NCBI RefSeq assembly: GCF_022437945.1
Contig: NZ_CP092535.1
Location: forward strand, 4,092,001-4,156,000
Length of the DNA: 64,000 nt
Direction of reading: 5' to 3'
DNA from: Nocardioides sp. TF02-7
GTDB taxonomy: Bacteria > Actinomycetota > Actinomycetes > Propionibacteriales > Nocardioidaceae
In this document: piece by piece, positions 16,273 to 25,452 of the stretch
Layout: every line of letters starts with the position of its first letter
Numbering within the stretch: the first letter of the stretch is position 1
Made by a program: the position numbers and the translations under genes
Notes under the pieces: generated by a model
What the model was told of the DNA's origin: nothing
Seen by the model: only the letters and a program-made list of their open reading frames with translations
The model's database searches: none

Positions 16273-16926
16273 ATGTCGCGCAACGTGCTGATCGCGGGCG
16301 CCGGGCCGGGCGTGAGCGGTTCCCTGGCCCGGCTGCTCGCTCGTGAAGGCTGCCGGGTCGCGCTGCTCGGCGTCGACGAGGAGGTCCTGGCCCGGCTCGC
16401 CGAGGAGGTCGCGGAGGCGGGCGGCTCGGCGCGCACCGCGGTCGTCGACCTCACCGACGACGCCGCGACCCGGCGTACGGTCGCCGCGGTCGGCGAGGAG
16501 CTCGGCAGCCTCGACCTCGTGCACTTCAACCCCAGCGCCTACCGCGAGAAGGACCCGCTCACCCTGACCCCCGACGAGCTGCTCGAGGACGTCCGGCTCG
16601 GTGTCGGCGCCCTGCTCACGGTCGTGCAGGCGGCCCGGCCGTTCCTCGGCGCCGGCGGCCGGGTGAGCGTCACCGGCAGCATGGCGGCCGACAAGCCGTG
16701 GTACGGCGCGGCCTCGCTCGGCGTGCAGAAGGCGGGCATCCGCAACCTGGTGCAGAGCCTCGACGCGGTGCTGCGCGGCGACGGCATCCGGGCGGTGTCG
16801 GTCACCGTCCGGGGCACGCTCGCCGCGGACGGGCCGTTCGCGCCCGCCCGGGTGGCGGAGGCGCTGCGAGCCGCGATCGACCAGGACGAGGCGGCCTGGC
16901 GGACCGAGGTGCCCTACGCCGGCTGA
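16273..16926 (+). CDS. Short-chain dehydrogenase/reductase-like protein lacking the catalytic tyrosine
   Basis: 217 residues with an SDR Rossmann fold: VLIAGAGPGVSGSLARLL for the nucleotide loop, AVVDLTDD for the adenine pocket, and VSVTGSMAAD with the usual serine. At the YxxxK position it reads SLGVQKAG, so the lysine is present but the tyrosine is leucine. A YG pair occurs five residues earlier but is out of register. It may be a non-catalytic or atypical SDR. It converges with the following acyl-CoA dehydrogenase gene, and the two coding regions overlap by 13 bases. Confidence 0.72.
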   Translation: MSRNVLIAGAGPGVSGSLARLLAREGCRVALLGVDEEVLARLAEEVAEAGGSARTAVVDLTDDAATRRTVAAVGEELGSLDLVHFNPSAYREKDPLTLTPDELLEDVRLGVGALLTVVQAARPFLGAGGRVSVTGSMAADKPWYGAASLGVQKAGIRNLVQSLDAVLRGDGIRAVSVTVRGTLAADGPFAPARVAEALRAAIDQDEAAWRTEVPYAG

Positions 16927-18015
16927 GCCAGCGCCCGGCCGATCGCCAGCGCCTGCTCGGTGGCGCCGCCGAGGTGGAACTCGAACCGCTTGGCGGCCGT
17001 GAAGTAGCGGTGCGCCTCGCCGTCGAGGTCGATCCCCACCCCGCCGTGGACGTGCACCGCGGTGTGCGCCAGCCGGTGCCCGGCATCGGCCGCCCACAGC
17101 TTCGCCACGGCGACCTCGGTGGCGGCGGGGAGTTCCTCGCTCAGTCGCCACACGGCCTGCCACAGGGTCAGCCGCTGGGCCAGCACGTCGATGAACCCGT
17201 CGGCCAGCCGCTGGGAGACCGCCTGGAAGGTGCCGATCGGCCGGCCGAACTGCTCCCGCTCCTTCGCGTACGACGCGGTGAGGTCGAGGGCGCCCTCGGT
17301 CACCCCGAGCTGCTCGGCGGCGGCGCAGGCGGTCAGCAGCAGGGCCAGCCGCTCGGCCGGCTCGCCCGGCTCTCCGACAGGCGTCGCCGGTGCGTCGGTG
17401 AACGTCACCAGCGCCGTGACGTCGCCGTCGCTGGTGTGCTGGGCCAGGCGCTCCACCCCGGTGGTGGCGGCCTCCGCCAGGAACACGCCGGTGCCGTCGG
17501 GGGGTGGTGGCGGTGACGAGGAAGGCATCGGCCCGCATGCCCGCCCGCACCAGCGTCTTCGTGCCGCTGAGGGTCCACGTCGCGGCCGACCCCGACGCCG
17601 TGACGGACGGCGTGGCCGGCAGGTGCGCCCGCTCCTCGGCGACGGCCGCCGTCAGCAGCCGGTCCCCGGCCGCCGCCCCGGGCAACCACGCGCGCCGGAG
17701 CGCCTCGTCGGCGTGCTCGGCCAGGAGCAGCGCGGCCGGGCCGTGCACGGCCAGCGGCACGGCGGCGACCCGGCGGCCGACCTCCACCAGCACCCGGGCC
17801 AGCTCGACGAGCCCGAGACCCGCGCCACCGTGCTCCTCCGGTACGGCGAGGGACAGCAGCCCGGCGGCGCCGAGCTCGGCCCAGAGCTCCTCGTCGAACC
17901 GGTCTCCTTCGCCGCGCTCGAGGGGCTGCAGCCGCTCGCTGGTCGCCTTGTCGGTGACGATGCGTGCCGCGAGCTCGGCTGCCTCGTCCTGCTCGGGGGT
18001 GAACAAGAAGTCCAT
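16914..18015 (-). CDS. Acyl-CoA dehydrogenase, FadE27-type
   Basis: 366 residues after removing one extra base in a C run near 17503. N-terminal helical domain (FLFTPEQDEAAELAARIV), middle beta domain (TWTLSGTKTLVRAGMRADAFLV) and C-terminal helices (SYAKEREQFGRPIGTFQAVSQ, HTAVHVHGGVGI). It is adjacent to, and on the same strand as, a second acyl-CoA dehydrogenase with the stop-to-start gap filled by a good Shine-Dalgarno (AGGAGGAC). Steroid-pathway FadEs often work as alpha2beta2 pairs encoded side by side (for example FadE26-FadE27), so I infer a heteromer. It would introduce the double bond in steroid side-chain acyl-CoA. Confidence 0.82.
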
Positions 18016-18030
18016 GGGTCGTCCTCCTGG

Positions 18031-19218
18031 TCAGCGCTTCGCGGCCGGGAGGCCGAGGCCGACGTAGCCGATGATGTCGCGCTGGATCTCGTTGGTGCCG
18101 CCGCCGAAGGTCATCACCAGCGAGGACCGGTGGTACCGCTCGAGCCGACCGGCGAGCACGGCGCCGGGGGAGTCGCCGGTGATGCCGGCGTGCGGCCCCA
18201 CCACCTCCATCAGCGTCCGGTAGACCTCGGTGGCGAGCTCGGAGCCGTAGACCTTGGTGGCCGACGCCTCGGCGGGGGAGAGCGGTACGCCGTGGTCGGC
18301 GTCGGCGGCGAGCTTCCAGTTCACCAGGCTCAGCGCCTCCACCCGGGCGTGCGCGCGGCCGAGCGCTGCCTGCACCCACTCGGCGTCGATCACCCGCCGG
18401 CCGTCCGGCTGGCGGGTTTCGGCCGCCCAGTCGCGGACGAGCTGCAACGAGTGGGTCAGCGGCGCGGCGGAGGTGAGCGCGACCCGCTCGTGGTTGAGCT
18501 GGTTGGTCATCAGGGCCCAGCCGCCGCCGCGCTCGCCGACCAGGTTGCCGGCCGGCACCCGCACGTCGGCGTAGTAGGTGGCCGAGGTGTGGACGCCGGC
18601 CACGGTGTGCACCGGTGTGTAGGAGAAGCCCTCGGCGTCGGCGGGCACGAGGATCATGGAGAGGCCCTTGTGCCGGGGCTGGTCGGGCTCGGTGCGGCAG
18701 GCGAGCCAGATCCAGTCGGCGTACTGGACGAGCGAGGTCCACATCTTCTGCCCGTTGATCACCCACTCGTCGCCCTCGAGCACGGCCTTCGTCCGCAGCG
18801 AGGCCAGGTCGGTGCCGGACCCGGGCTCGGAGTAGCCGATCGAGAAGTGCAGCTCGCCGGCCAGGATCCGCGGCAGGAAGTGCTCCTTCTGCTCGGGCGT
18901 CCCGAACCGCATGATCGTGGGTCCGACCGTGTTGAGCGTCAGGTACGGGATCGGTACGCCGGCCACGGCGGCCGCGTCGGTGAAGATCAGCTGCTCGACC
19001 ATCGAGCGGTCCTGGCCGCCGTACTCCTTCGGCCAGCCGATCCCCAGCCACCCGTCCCGGCCGATCCGACGGATCACGTCCTTGTAGACGCCCGCCTCCC
19101 CGAACTCGCCGGTGGCGGCGGCGAGTCCGGCCCGCACCTCGGGGGTGACCAGTGCGGTGAAGTACTCGCGGAGCTCCTCCCGCAGGGCGACCTGGTGCGG
19201 CTCGAGGTCGATGTGCAC
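18031..19218 (-). CDS. Acyl-CoA dehydrogenase, FadE26-type
   Basis: 395 residues, unbroken. Motifs: GWLGIGWPKEYGGQ, FSIGYSEPGSGTDLASLRT (FAD and substrate-binding signature), WVINGQKMWTS, and the C-terminal MTFGGGTNEIQRDIIGYVGL. It starts with GTG at 19218 behind a GGGAG sequence. First gene of a two-gene acyl-CoA dehydrogenase operon whose promoter region includes the KstR-type site shared with kshA; TATAGT on the minus strand just beyond the operator could be its -10. Probable partner of the following shorter subunit. Confidence 0.86.
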   Translation of the reverse strand: MHIDLEPHQVALREELREYFTALVTPEVRAGLAAATGEFGEAGVYKDVIRRIGRDGWLGIGWPKEYGGQDRSMVEQLIFTDAAAVAGVPIPYLTLNTVGPTIMRFGTPEQKEHFLPRILAGELHFSIGYSEPGSGTDLASLRTKAVLEGDEWVINGQKMWTSLVQYADWIWLACRTEPDQPRHKGLSMILVPADAEGFSYTPVHTVAGVHTSATYYADVRVPAGNLVGERGGGWALMTNQLNHERVALTSAAPLTHSLQLVRDWAAETRQPDGRRVIDAEWVQAALGRAHARVEALSLVNWKLAADADHGVPLSPAEASATKVYGSELATEVYRTLMEVVGPHAGITGDSPGAVLAGRLERYHRSSLVMTFGGGTNEIQRDIIGYVGLGLPAAKR

Positions 19219-19259
19219 GTGTGCTCCCGGGGGTCGGCTTGTCTGCGGCGAGGCAAAAC

Positions 19260-19273
19260 TATAACGTGTTCTA
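19260..19273. promoter_or_regulatory. KstR-type operator between acyl-CoA dehydrogenase and kshA
   Basis: TATAACGTGTTCTA matches TnnAACnnGTTnnA completely. It ends one base before the kshA ATG at 19275. TATAAC within it is a plausible -10, which would place the transcription start at or next to the start codon. Confidence 0.82.
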
Positions 19274-19274
19274 C

Positions 19275-20442
19275 ATGAGCGACACGCGGATGCTCGACCA
19301 GGGGACCATCCCCACGCGCTTCGCGCGCGGCTGGCACTGCCTCGGGCTCGCCGACGACTTCCGGGACGGCAAGCCGCACGCGGTGCGGTGCTTCGGCACC
19401 CAGCTCGTGGTGTGGGCGGACACCCAGGGCGAGCTCAACGTGCTCGACGGCTACTGCCGCCACATGGGCGGCGACCTCACCCAGGGCGAGGTGAAGGGGC
19501 GACCAGATCGCCTGCCCGTTCCACGACTGGCGCTGGGGCGGCGACGGCCGCTGCAAGCAGATCCCCTACGCCCGGCGGGTCCCGCTGCGGGCGCGCACCC
19601 AGCGCTACGAGACCGCGATCGTCAACGACCAGCTGCTGGTCTGGCACGACCCCGAGGGGTCCGCCGCCGACCGCGACATCCTCCCGCCGCAGCTGCCGGG
19701 CCTGGCCGAGGGCGAGTACACCCGTTGGGTCTGGAACGCGGAGCACATCGACGGCTCCCACTGCCGCGAGCTGATCGACAACGTCGTCGACATGGCGCAC
19801 TTCTACTACGTGCACTTCGCGTTCCCGACCAGCTTCCGCAACGTGTTCGAGGACCACACGGCCACGCAGTTCATGGAGTCCAAGGGCCGGCCCGACAAGG
19901 CGGGTGGCTACGGCGACGCCGAGCTGTTCCTCAAGTCCGAGGCCACCTACTACGGCCCGGCGTACATGATCAACTGGCTCGACACCGACTACAAGGGCTT
20001 CCGCACCGAGGTGGTGCTGGTCAACTGCCACGTCCCGACCGGGCCGGACTCGTTCCTGCTGCAGTACGGCATCACCGTCAAGAAGCCCGAGGGACTCGAC
20101 GACAAGACGGCCGACTACATCGCGAAGAAGTACGCCACGATGTTCGGCGAGGGCTTCCTCCAGGACGTGCACATCTGGAAGAACAAGGTGCCGGTGCAGA
20201 ACCCGCTGCTGTGCGAGGAGGACGGCCCGGTCTACCAGCTGCGCCGCTGGTACGAGCAGTTCTACGTCGACGTCGCCGACGTCAGGCCGGAGATGCGGGA
20301 CCGCTTCGAGTTCGAGGTCGACACCACCAAGGCCAACGAGTTCTGGCAGGCCGAGGTGGCCGACAACCTCAGGCGGATGGCCGAGGAGGGCGACCAGGGC
20401 GACGCCCCGGCCGGCGACCCGCAGATCATGTCGGGCACCTGA
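19275..20442 (+). CDS. kshA: 3-ketosteroid-9-alpha-hydroxylase oxygenase subunit KshA
   Basis: 388 residues. N-terminal Rieske domain with CRHMG and CPFHDWRWGGDGRC; catalytic domain with the mononuclear iron signature NVVDMAHFYYVHF. Further KshA-like blocks: TRFARGWHCLG, SEATYYGPAYMINWL and EEDGPVYQLRRWYEQFYVDVAD. One extra G near 19498 breaks the frame. KshA hydroxylates the 9-alpha position of 3-ketosteroids, opening ring B together with KstD. The start MSDTRMLDQG lies right at the operator with no Shine-Dalgarno; an internal ATG at 19290 is the alternative. Downstream are a small Cys-rich protein and the reductase KshB. Confidence 0.93.
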
Positions 20443-20448
20443 GCCGCC

Positions 20449-20751
20449 ATGTCGTCCTTCGTCCCCACCCGCCCGGAGACCCTCGAGGACCAGCGCCTCT
20501 ACACCGAGGCGCGCCTGGTCGAGGTCGCGTGCCTGGACTGCACGGCCACGGTGGGCGTGAAGAAGAACAGCGAGCACCACACGTCCGTGCAGTGGAGCTC
20601 CGCGGCGCTCCGAGCCTGCCCCGAGCTCTGCGGGCACGACCCGTCGGCCGGTAGGCGGGACGTGCACCGGGCCTGCCCGCGGCTGATGGCTAGCATCGAC
20701 GCCGCCGTCCGGGCCGGTGACGTCCCGGTCGGCGCCCACGACGGCTACTGA
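20449..20751 (+). CDS. Small cysteine-rich protein between kshA and kshB
   Basis: 100 residues, six bases after kshA. It has a CLDC pair and, 30 residues later, a CPELC pair plus another cysteine (HRACPRL) and paired histidines (SEHH), which suggests a metal site, probably zinc. No signal peptide or membrane segment. I do not recognise a named family. A hypothetical gene also follows kshA in M. tuberculosis (Rv3527), but I cannot confirm homology. Position inside the hydroxylase operon suggests assembly, electron transfer or regulation of KshAB; this is inference. Confidence 0.65.
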   Translation: MSSFVPTRPETLEDQRLYTEARLVEVACLDCTATVGVKKNSEHHTSVQWSSAALRACPELCGHDPSAGRRDVHRACPRLMASIDAAVRAGDVPVGAHDGY

Positions 20752-20780
20752 GCCGCCCGCCCGACCCCGAAGGGGAGACC

Positions 20781-21879
20781 TTGGACATCGAGTCCTTCCT
20801 GCTGGACGTCGTGGACGTCGTCGAGGAGACGGCCGACGCCCGGTCGATCAGCTTCGCCGTGCCCGCGGGAGCGGAGGAGAAGTTCGCCTACAAGCCCGGT
20901 CAGTTCCTGACAGTGGCGGTCCCGAGCGACCGCACGGGCATCGTGGCACGGTGCTACTCGCTGTCCAGCAGCCCGCACGACGGCGGGCCGTTGACGGTCA
21001 CTGTCAAGCGGACCCCGGGCGGGTACGCCTCGGGCTGGATCTGCGACAACCTGGCGGTCGGCGACACCCTGCGGGTGCTGCCGCCGTCGGGGATCTTCAC
21101 ACCGGCGTCGCTCGACGCCGACCTCCTGCTCCTGGCCGGCGGCTCCGGGATCACGCCGGTCATGTCCATCACCCGCACCGCGCTCGCCGAGGGCAAGGGG
21201 CGGATCGTGCTGTTCTACGCCAACCGGGACGAGCGGTCGGTCATCTTCGCCTCCGAGCTCGCGCGGCTCGCGGCGGAGAACCCGGACCGGCTCCAGGTCG
21301 TGCACTGGCTCGAGTCGGTGCAGGGCCTGCCGACGCAGGAGCAGGTGCGTGCCTTCGCCGAGCAGTACCTCTCCCACGACGCCTTCGTCTGCGGGCCGGC
21401 GCCGTTCATGAAGCTGACGGTCGCGGCCCTCAAGGAGCTCGACTTCCCGCGCAACCGCCGGCACCAGGAGAAGTTCGTCTCCCTGGGCGGCAACCCGTTC
21501 GGTGACCTGGCCGAGCTGCAGGAGACCGAGCGTGAGATCGCTGCCGCCGAGGCCGACGACGACGGGGCGGCGGCCGACGTGTTCGCGGAGGGCCCGGTCG
21601 GGCCGGTCAAGGTCGAGGTGGAGCTCGACGGCCAGGAGCACACCTTCGACGACTGGGACCCGCGCACCAAGCTGCTCGACTTCCTGGAGAGCAAGGGCGT
21701 CCGGGCGCCGTACTCCTGCCGCGAGGGGGGAGTGCTCGGCGTGTGCGGTGCGCCTGCTCGAGGGCGAGGTGCGGATGCTGCACAACGACGTCCTCGACGA
21801 CGAGGACCTCGCCGACGGCATCCGGCTCGGTTGCCAGTCGCTCCCCGCGACCGACACGGTGAAGGTCACCTACAGCTGA
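20781..21879 (+). CDS. kshB: 3-ketosteroid-9-alpha-hydroxylase reductase subunit KshB
   Basis: 365 residues. An FAD-binding barrel (RCYSLSSSPHDGGPLTVTVKR), an NADH-binding domain (LLLAGGSGITPVMSI, FVCGPAPFM) and a C-terminal plant-type [2Fe-2S] ferredoxin with CREGECSAC (after removing one extra G near 21727) and a distal GCQSLP. This is the KshB layout: electrons pass from NADH via FAD and 2Fe-2S to KshA. TTG at 20781 is chosen because AAGGGGAGA lies at the right distance and no ATG fits. A long acidic linker (about residues 255-275) joins the reductase and ferredoxin domains. Confidence 0.9.
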
Positions 21880-21906
21880 CCCCCACCGTGCCGGTCCGGC
21901 GCGGTT

Positions 21907-22308
21907 CTACTCGGCCGGGGCCGGCTCCGTCGGCTCGGTGGGCGCGGCGAGGCAGTCCTCGAGGCGCTCGAGGGCCTTGGTGAGCCGCATCTTCTGGGCC
22001 TTCCGGTCCTTCGCGACGTCGGACTTCTTGTCCTTCGCGCGGGCGAGGACCGCCTTGGCCGACCGCTTCTCGGCGCGGGTGTCGGCCTTCGCGACTCGCT
22101 TCTTCGCCTTCGCCACCCGGTCCTGCTGCCGCTCGAAGACGGCGGTGACCCGCGCGAGCGCGTCCTCGGCCCGGTCGACCTGGGCCTGACGCACGGCGCA
22201 GGGGCCGGTCGGCTCGTCCGCCGCCGCGGCAGCGAGGGTGGGTACGGCGAGCGTGGCGGCGCCGAGGGAGACGGCGAACGCCGCCGCGGTGGTGCGGATC
22301 CGGTTCAT
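21907..22308 (-). CDS. Small secreted, lysine-rich coiled-coil protein
   Basis: 133 residues. The ATG at 22308 has a perfect AGGAGGAAC Shine-Dalgarno. A signal peptide is clear (RTTAAAFAVSLGAATLAVPTLAAAA), followed by a helical, Lys/Arg/Asp-rich region with heptad-like spacing (about residues 50-115) and two cysteines (GPCAVR, LEDCLAA) placed to link the helix ends. The tail is Pro/Glu-rich (PTEPTEPAPAE). I do not recognise a family. It converges with kshB, 28 bases away, and is probably not part of that operon. Confidence 0.65.
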   Translation of the reverse strand: MNRIRTTAAAFAVSLGAATLAVPTLAAAAADEPTGPCAVRQAQVDRAEDALARVTAVFERQQDRVAKAKKRVAKADTRAEKRSAKAVLARAKDKKSDVAKDRKAQKMRLTKALERLEDCLAAPTEPTEPAPAE

Positions 22309-22620
22309 GCGGTTCCTCCTGAACGTGGTGGCCTCGCGGCCGGTGCGTGCGTACACCCCTACCTGTCGTCGGCGGGACGCCGCGTTACATGAACGGAACA
22401 GAGATCCGGCGTCGGCGATGGTGCCCTCGGGCCCCGGGAGGCGTAGGGTGGAGCCGTTGAAGAGATCCGGTCACGCACCGGTTTCTCCCGGGGCCCGCGA
22501 GGGTCGCGGTTCACTGTTGTAGTTGTACTTCCGGTCAGTCCAGAGGCGCGGTGCAGTGTGGTTTCAGCCCGCGTCGGCGCGGTGTCGACGCGGACCCGTC
22601 AGGACAAAGGAAAGACAGCA
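22309..22620. other. Intergenic region with structured cspA leader
   Basis: Divergent gap between the small secreted protein and cspA. A strong inverted repeat pairs 22425-22440 with 22485-22502 (12 bases plus 4 across a two-base bulge). Its loop holds TAGGGT (22444-22449), a likely -10, and a smaller CCGGT/ACCGG hairpin. A second hairpin, CCGCGTC/GACGCGG, lies at 22569-22593 close to the start. If TAGGGT is the promoter, the cspA leader is about 165 bases. Confidence 0.55.
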
Positions 22621-22824
22621 ATGGCTACTGGCACCGTCAAGTGGTTCAACGACACCAAGGGCTTCGGCTTCATCGCGCAGGACGGCGGCGACAGCGACGT
22701 CTTCGTGCACCACACCGGCATCGCCGGCTCGGGCTTCAAGTCTCTCGCCGAGGACCAGAAGGTCGAGTTCGACGTCACCCGCGGCCCGAAGGGCCTGCAG
22801 GCGGAGAACGTCCGCGCCATCTGA
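22621..22824 (+). CDS. cspA: Cold-shock protein
   Basis: 67 residues, a single cold-shock OB-fold domain. RNA-binding motifs KGFGFI and DVFVHH are intact; it starts MATGTVKWFNDTKG. Cold-shock proteins are nucleic-acid chaperones that melt RNA structure. The ATG is preceded by AAAGGAAAGA. The long, structured upstream region is consistent with leader-dependent control as in other cspA genes, but here that is inferred. It converges with the GMC oxidoreductase gene 28 bases downstream. Confidence 0.95.
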   Translation: MATGTVKWFNDTKGFGFIAQDGGDSDVFVHHTGIAGSGFKSLAEDQKVEFDVTRGPKGLQAENVRAI

Positions 22825-22851
22825 GCGCGGAGCACACTGAACGACTGACGG

Positions 22852-24794
22852 TCAGTCGGCGAGCCGCGAGGCGAGCCGGCTGGCCGTCAGGTGCGTGATG
22901 GACCCGATCGAGATCATCGGGTTGACCCCCGACGCGGTCGGGAAGCACGAACCGTCGGCGACGTAGAGCCCCGGCAGGTCCCACGCCTGGCCGTCCGGGT
23001 CGACCGCCGACGTGACGGGTGAGCCGCCCATCCGCGCGGACCCCATGAGGTGGAGCGAGGCGAGCGCGAGCCGCCCAGGGCCGAGGCCCCGAGCCCGGAT
23101 GTCGGCCTCGTACGAAGCGACCGACCCGCGCACGCCCGGCTCGAAGCCGAGCGGCAGGTGGTGGGTCGTCTCGACCCGACGGGCGCCCGCGGCCTCGGCG
23201 ACCCGGGCGGCGCCCACGAGGCCCTGCACCAGGTGCTCGGTGTCGTGGGCCGACAACCGGTACCGCACGACCGGCTCACCGGTGCGGTCGACGTCGACCG
23301 TGCCGACGGAGTCGCGGTCGCGGACGAGCACGACCACCCCGAGCGAGCGGCGCAGGTCGGCCATCCGGCGGTGGAACGGCGCAGCCCCTTCCCAGGGCAC
23401 GAAGTTGGCGCCGAACGCCGGGGTGACCGGCGCGGTCTCGAGGAGCACGCCGTAGCCGTCGCCGTCCAGGTCGGCGAGCGCGTCGACGTACCGGCTCTGC
23501 ATCGAGCCCACCCAGCCGTCGACCGGCTCGTCCATCAGGCCCAGGACGGCGGTCGCCGGGTGCAGCCGCAGGTGACGCCCGATGTTGGGGTTGGCGAGGC
23601 CGCTGCGCTTGAGCAGCGCCGGTGTCTGGAGGGCGCCCGCCGCGGCCACCACCGCCCGCGACCGTACGACGACGCGGTGGCCCTCCGCCGACACCGCCTC
23701 GACACCGGTGGCCCGGCCGCGGGCCGAGGTCACCCGACGCGCCGTGACGCCGGTGTAGATGCGGGCGCCGGCGGCGTACGCGTCCTCGAGCCAGGTCTTG
23801 GTCACCGACTGCTTGGCCCCGAGCCGGCAGCCCAGCCCGCAGCGCCCGCACTCGACGTCCTGGTCGCACCCGAGGACGTTGCGCGGCATGGCGGCCACGT
23901 CCCACCGAGCGCCCGCGCGCCGCGCTCGAGGATCGCGTCGCGCGGCGCGGCCTTGTCGTGGTCGGTGTTGACGCCGAGCCGCTGGCAGACGGCGTCCATC
24001 GACGCGGTGTACTCGTCGGTGGCGACCTGGCGGGCGCCGTGGGCCGCCCACTCCTGCCGGACGTGGTCGGGCGTGCGGAACGACGTCGAGTAGTTGACGA
24101 CCGTGCCGCCGCCCAGGCCACGACCGGCGAGCAGCGACACCTGCCCGTCGGCCGTCGCCTGCGGGGCCAGGGCGTAGAGCTCGAGGAAGCCGGTGCGCTC
24201 GCTACCGTCGAAGTGGCGCTCGTCGTGGAGGTCGCCCGCCTCGAGCACGACGACGTCGAGGCCGGCCGCGGCGAGCACGCCCGCGGCGGTCCCGCCGCCG
24301 GCCCCGGAGCCGACGACGACCACGTCGCAGTCGACCTCCGTGTCGCTCGTCGCCCGCAGCGGCCGGATCACCGGCTCGGGCGGGTCGTCCCGGACGCCGA
24401 GCGGGCCGGGGTAGCCGATGCTCTCCCACAGCCGGGGGCCACCGGCCATGTAGTAGGGGAAGACCGACGCCGTCTTCAGCGCCGCGAACAGCACCCGCTT
24501 CTGGGCGATGCCCGACCCGGCCAGTCCGAGCAGGAACCGCTCACGTCCGGCGCGGTCGAGCTCGGAGAACCGCCGGCCCCGGCCGGTCACGGCGAGCGCG
24601 AAGCCGCGTGTGTCCCAGACGTCCAGCAGCCGCCGCACCTGGGTCGCCTCCGCCCGGCGGGGGTTGCCGGCCACGATCTCGAGCGCCAGGTCGACCGCCC
24701 CCGCCTCGTGCGCGGACGGTACGCCGTCGCCGCCCGGTGCGAAGGTGTCGGCGATCAGTCGCATCGCCCGCCGTTGCCGGTCGGTGAACGTCAT
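22852..24794 (-). CDS. GMC-family FAD alcohol oxidoreductase (long-chain alcohol oxidase-like)
   Basis: 647 residues after restoring one missing base near 23910. Residues 1-130 form a helical N-terminal extension (RQRRAMRLIADTFAPGG). FAD-binding starts at VVVVGSGAGGGTAAGVLAAAGLDVVVLEAG, here split by residues about 158-187, followed by LLAGRGLGGGTVVNYS. A cysteine-rich segment, CDQDVECGRCGLGC (about 300), resembles a metal or Fe-S site. The C-terminal GMC block has SARMGGSPVTSAVDPDGQ and PTASGVNPMISIGSI. The N-terminal extension plus Cys cluster resemble long-chain-alcohol oxidases and some cholesterol-oxidising GMC enzymes. Substrate unknown; nearness to the steroid block is suggestive only. 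It is probably leaderless. Confidence 0.82.
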
Positions 24795-24800
24795 GGGCAG

Positions 24801-24806
24801 AGGCTA
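24801..24806 (-). promoter_or_regulatory. -10 hexamer of a leaderless promoter
   Basis: On the minus strand TAGCCT ends 6 bases before the GMC oxidoreductase ATG at 24794; there is no Shine-Dalgarno. Confidence 0.5.
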
Positions 24807-24824
24807 GTGGTGCCGGCGCCGGCC

Positions 24825-25388
24825 TCAGAGGAACTGCGCGGGGTCGAACTCCTCGATCGGGATGATCCGCACGCGGGGGAGCCGCTCGTTGAACGCCTTC
24901 ACGTCGTGCTCGAGGTCGAAGGACTCCAGACCCTGCTCCGCGAGCTGGACGAACGCGTGGTTGCGGAACTCGACGAAGCCCACGACGCCGACCCGGCGCC
25001 GGCCGTCGAGGAGGCCGCCGACCTGCTCGACGAAGTCACCGTCGTTGCTGACGAGCAGCACGTCGTCGGGGCGCTCGCCCAGCGCCACGAGGGTGCGCTG
25101 GATCGCGATGTCGACGACCTTCTGGCCGGGGCCGCCGGACAGGGGCACCGGCTTGTAGCCGATCGCCAGCAGCGCCTGGATGAACGCCATCGGCAGCTCG
25201 CTGTTGGCCGCCAGGAAGAACAACCCGGAGGCCGGCTGCCCCCACCGCTCCCGCGCGAACTGCAGCAACCGCTCCCACCGCGGCCGCTCCTCGGGCCGGG
25301 GCCGCCGCCCCAGGATCGACGTACCGAGCGTGGCGTCGATGTTCTCGCCGTCGACGAGCACGTAGGTGGTGCGGGAGGCGTCGCCCAT
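24825..25388 (-). CDS. NYN domain protein (PIN-like, LabA/DUF88 family)
   Basis: 187 residues, unbroken. The fold signature is visible: TYVLVDGENIDATLG with the first acidic pair, QKVVDIAIQRTLVALG in the middle, and VLLVSNDGDFVEQVGGLL with the second acidic cluster. NYN domains are related to PIN nucleases and are thought to act on RNA, probably with Mg ions bound by the aspartates. Start MGDASRTT at 25388, with a TACGCT hexamer 6 bases upstream. It is near, but not operonic with, rtcB. Confidence 0.82.
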   Translation of the reverse strand: MGDASRTTYVLVDGENIDATLGTSILGRRPRPEERPRWERLLQFARERWGQPASGLFFLAANSELPMAFIQALLAIGYKPVPLSGGPGQKVVDIAIQRTLVALGERPDDVLLVSNDGDFVEQVGGLLDGRRRVGVVGFVEFRNHAFVQLAEQGLESFDLEHDVKAFNERLPRVRIIPIEEFDPAQFL

Positions 25389-25394
25389 AGGAGG

Positions 25395-25400
25395 AGCGTA
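25395..25400 (-). promoter_or_regulatory. -10 hexamer upstream of the NYN gene
   Basis: On the minus strand TACGCT ends 6 bases before the ATG at 25388. The spacer is CCTCCT, not a Shine-Dalgarno. Confidence 0.5.
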
Positions 25401-25452
25401 CGGCGAAACGGCGCAATTGCACCGGGTCGCGACGGCGCCGTTCCCGGGGCGC

